Notes under the pieces: model-generated
Databases searched by the model: none
Seen by the model: the letters and a program-made list of their open reading frames with translations, nothing else
What the model was told of the DNA's origin: nothing
DNA from: Halobacteriovorax sp.
Lineage (GTDB): Bacteria > Bdellovibrionota > Bacteriovoracia > Bacteriovoracales > Bacteriovoracaceae
Assembly: GCA_002720865.1 (NCBI GenBank)
Contig: PBIO01000011.1
Span: 1-64,000 of the forward strand
Direction of reading: 5' to 3'
Length of the DNA: 64,000 nucleotides
In this document: positions 63,401 through 64,000 of the stretch, one piece after another
Layout: the number at the start of each line of letters is the position of its first letter
Numbering within the stretch: position 1 is the stretch's first letter
Translations under genes and position numbers: made by a program

Positions 63401-64000
63401 CTGAAGTATGAGTATTTGAACTTAAAACATTTCCTGCAGCGTCTTGGATTGTACTATTTAAATCCGCTAGGTCTAGTCCTACGGTTCCGTCTGTGGAGGT
63501 TGTATTAACAGTTACTGTCCTTGTCGCTCCAGACCCTGCAACACCAGAAACAGAGGGCGATCCACTTCCTGATAAAGAAACTGAAAAATCCCCGGCTACA
63601 ACAGTCGCAACAGACTCATCAAAGGTAACAGTAAAATCAACGGAGTTTCCATTTGTAGGAGAAGTATTTGTTCTATTGATTGTCGATATAGTTGGAGCAG
63701 TATTATCAATCACAATAGCTTGATTATCAGAAATTGAATTAGCCGCCCCTGGTGAAGCAAGAGTTAAGGTTGCATTATTACCAGTGGCATCTTGAATAGT
63801 TCCTGCATTTAAAACTAATGAGTTTGTAGCTGCATAATCTAGATCCGCACTATCTTGACCGCCCACAACGGTGTACTGAAATGTTAATGTATCTGTCCCT
63901 GAACCAGATGAATAGTTAACAGCATAGTCCGTTGAAAAATCTAAGGTGATTTGCGGCGACCCGGTCACGATAACGGCTTCATTAAAAATAACTCTAATAT
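60441..64000 (-). CDS. Giant Ig-like/beta-helix surface protein (5' end outside the window)
   Basis: An open frame of at least 1186 codons that continues through the window edge; the GTG at 63968 is not a true start. From the edge inward there are about four bacterial Ig-like modules (repeats around TAPTASPVTIASNN and AAKVGDIVTLNFTVSETLL), a chitobiase-like module (YRYRLDGTVPTDC), then a long right-handed parallel beta-helix (about the last 650 residues, Asn/Ser/Gly-rich with turn Ns). This is the architecture of adhesins and carbohydrate-active surface proteins. It is probably secreted; the secretion signal lies beyond the edge. It overlaps the FecR-domain gene. Confidence 0.8.
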   Translation of the reverse strand, partial: IRVIFNEAVIVTGSPQITLDFSTDYAVNYSSGSGTDTLTFQYTVVGGQDSADLDYAATNSLVLNAGTIQDATGNNATLTLASPGAANSISDNQAIVIDNTAPTISTINRTNTSPTNGNSVDFTVTFDESVATVVAGDFSVSLSGSGSPSVSGVAGSGATRTVTVNTTSTDGTVGLDLADLNSTIQDAAGNVLSSNTHTSDETYTVDQTNPTASPVTISSNNIDTTKAKVGDTVTVSFTVNEALLGSPTVTIDGNAATISGGPLVWTGSYTMQAGDTEGTLGFTVDFQDSAGNNASQITATTDASAVIFDETAPTASPVTIASNNSFNTDAAKVGDIVTLNFTVSETLLANPVVTIDGNAATIGGTAPNYNATYTMQAGDSEAILTFTIDFNDAAGNSSTQITATTDVSTVTFDETNPTAPTLGTATGYYGAAFNTSFTASTDTNFSEYRYRLDGTVPTDCSNGTGTPGTTVNIPVKTVNNTTQGLRVIACDDAGNQSTSVARTYTWLEPTHLKFYTNTADWNDWINNSSPGTRGAALCAGSGDCIHGAQYLEVDVPELSSCTGLTATDANDVFIWECDDTGNVKFTNHRGFKDGKGLGDLLDATAWKSFYVDISGGSLLSTVRSKPNITLWGNTVSALPGSTTDGTMQDLTTAGNLYTYSTNATIDAAYNITADKIGIVNIGGDGTKLEISTGATSNHCNATLALPGAKNSKCMVVAKNRKYVWVEGEFDGRNTQLAVHMIYFHTTNYSTIHNSKVYDSGETGINFNAAGNNKVSDVEVYEHEVGGSASIYLQGGSNDNKFYKWDAYEGNVGLWITGSSVRNNFKSFRVSHHQDTGIYVDASNQNKFQDGVITGTDNTATVGLGFHTFSGSQDTVVVGLTSFNNFIATNIDSGSGNIMLNTTLANGSDTADGGLLVDGTSTNNSFLRLVSVNSAGKGVKYDYSGSNTNNAQYDLSLASNAINGIQLTGAGAHQDSFQGILDFQGNGTDCNGGGTKGLSNSCTDTTGGSNIFTYDSASGLTGASSFVGKGATSSYAALNGTNAWINGFNLFQGYGEDGTGFGNRGPCETGDTCAVYDWALQSSDTVLKGLFSAPPSTNSASDNITHIFTGSGSQSILRYAVEVNPLDYHTFSGDQDGLCENGEVCVINPNIGAYQGHGTLVDTPADISSGTPFNNIKLLQWDTNGY

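Overview
The window is a 64 kb stretch of AT-rich, gene-dense bacterial chromosome with about 57 genes, two tRNA genes and almost no intergenic gap over 250 bases. Many proteins carry Sec signal peptides or lipoboxes. There are several outer-membrane-barrel candidates and an unusually large set of secreted hydrolases: three endonuclease/exonuclease/phosphatase-fold enzymes, a nucleotide-pyrophosphatase, an HExxH protease, a lytic transglycosylase, a transglutaminase-elicitor-like enzyme and NlpC/P60-type folds. With LPS-type glycosyltransferases this fits a Gram-negative bacterium. The mix of secreted degradative enzymes and nucleoside salvage is what I would expect of a predatory Bdellovibrionota of the Bacteriovorax/Halobacteriovorax type. 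That assignment is inference; no rRNA or ribosomal protein gene is present to fix it.

Layout. 1-5.6 kb: a DUF1295 membrane protein, a response regulator with a glycosyltransferase, a PLP aldolase-like enzyme, a TPR/beta-barrel protein and a lipoprotein. 5.6-7.7 kb: a phage-shock-like operon (tandem-PspC protein, PspA, small membrane protein) divergent from a ribbon-helix-helix regulator. 7.7-11.4 kb: a DDAH-like hydrolase and three LPS glycosyltransferases. 11.4-23.2 kb: a DUF4105 protein, an AzgA purine permease, SixA, a HEPN-motif protein, secreted EEP enzymes, a transglutaminase-elicitor protein, a DUF1460 protein, Nth and adenine deaminase. 23.3-28.3 kb: a minus-strand operon with the lower methionine-salvage genes mtnB-mtnD-mtnC behind a lipoprotein phosphodiesterase and a secreted NADAR-like protein. 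28.4-40.9 kb: mostly secreted or hypothetical proteins, plus a deoxynucleoside kinase, an HD hydrolase and a GNAT/nitrilase fusion.

40.9-46.8 kb is the most striking region. It is an accessory island between an intact tRNA-Phe gene and a second copy of that gene's 3' end and terminator. It encodes a 1179-residue secreted polymorphic toxin whose C-terminal tip matches the colicin E5 anticodon nuclease, followed by its probable immunity gene. Next comes an orphan colicin-E3-type rRNase tip, inactivated by a frameshift and a small deletion, with its own immunity gene, a truncated second immunity copy and two further immunity-like genes. This reads as a record of past toxin-tip replacement.

46.9-57.2 kb: an alpha/beta hydrolase, QueG, a pyruvate kinase fused to a two-cluster ferredoxin domain, a 654-residue coiled-coil protein, a DsbA-like lipoprotein, a heterodimeric ABC exporter and tRNA-Val. 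57.2-64 kb: an apparent three-gene unit with a giant Ig-like/beta-helix surface protein (cut by the window edge), a FecR-domain protein and a LysM/TPR/beta-barrel protein. This is a candidate surface-display system.
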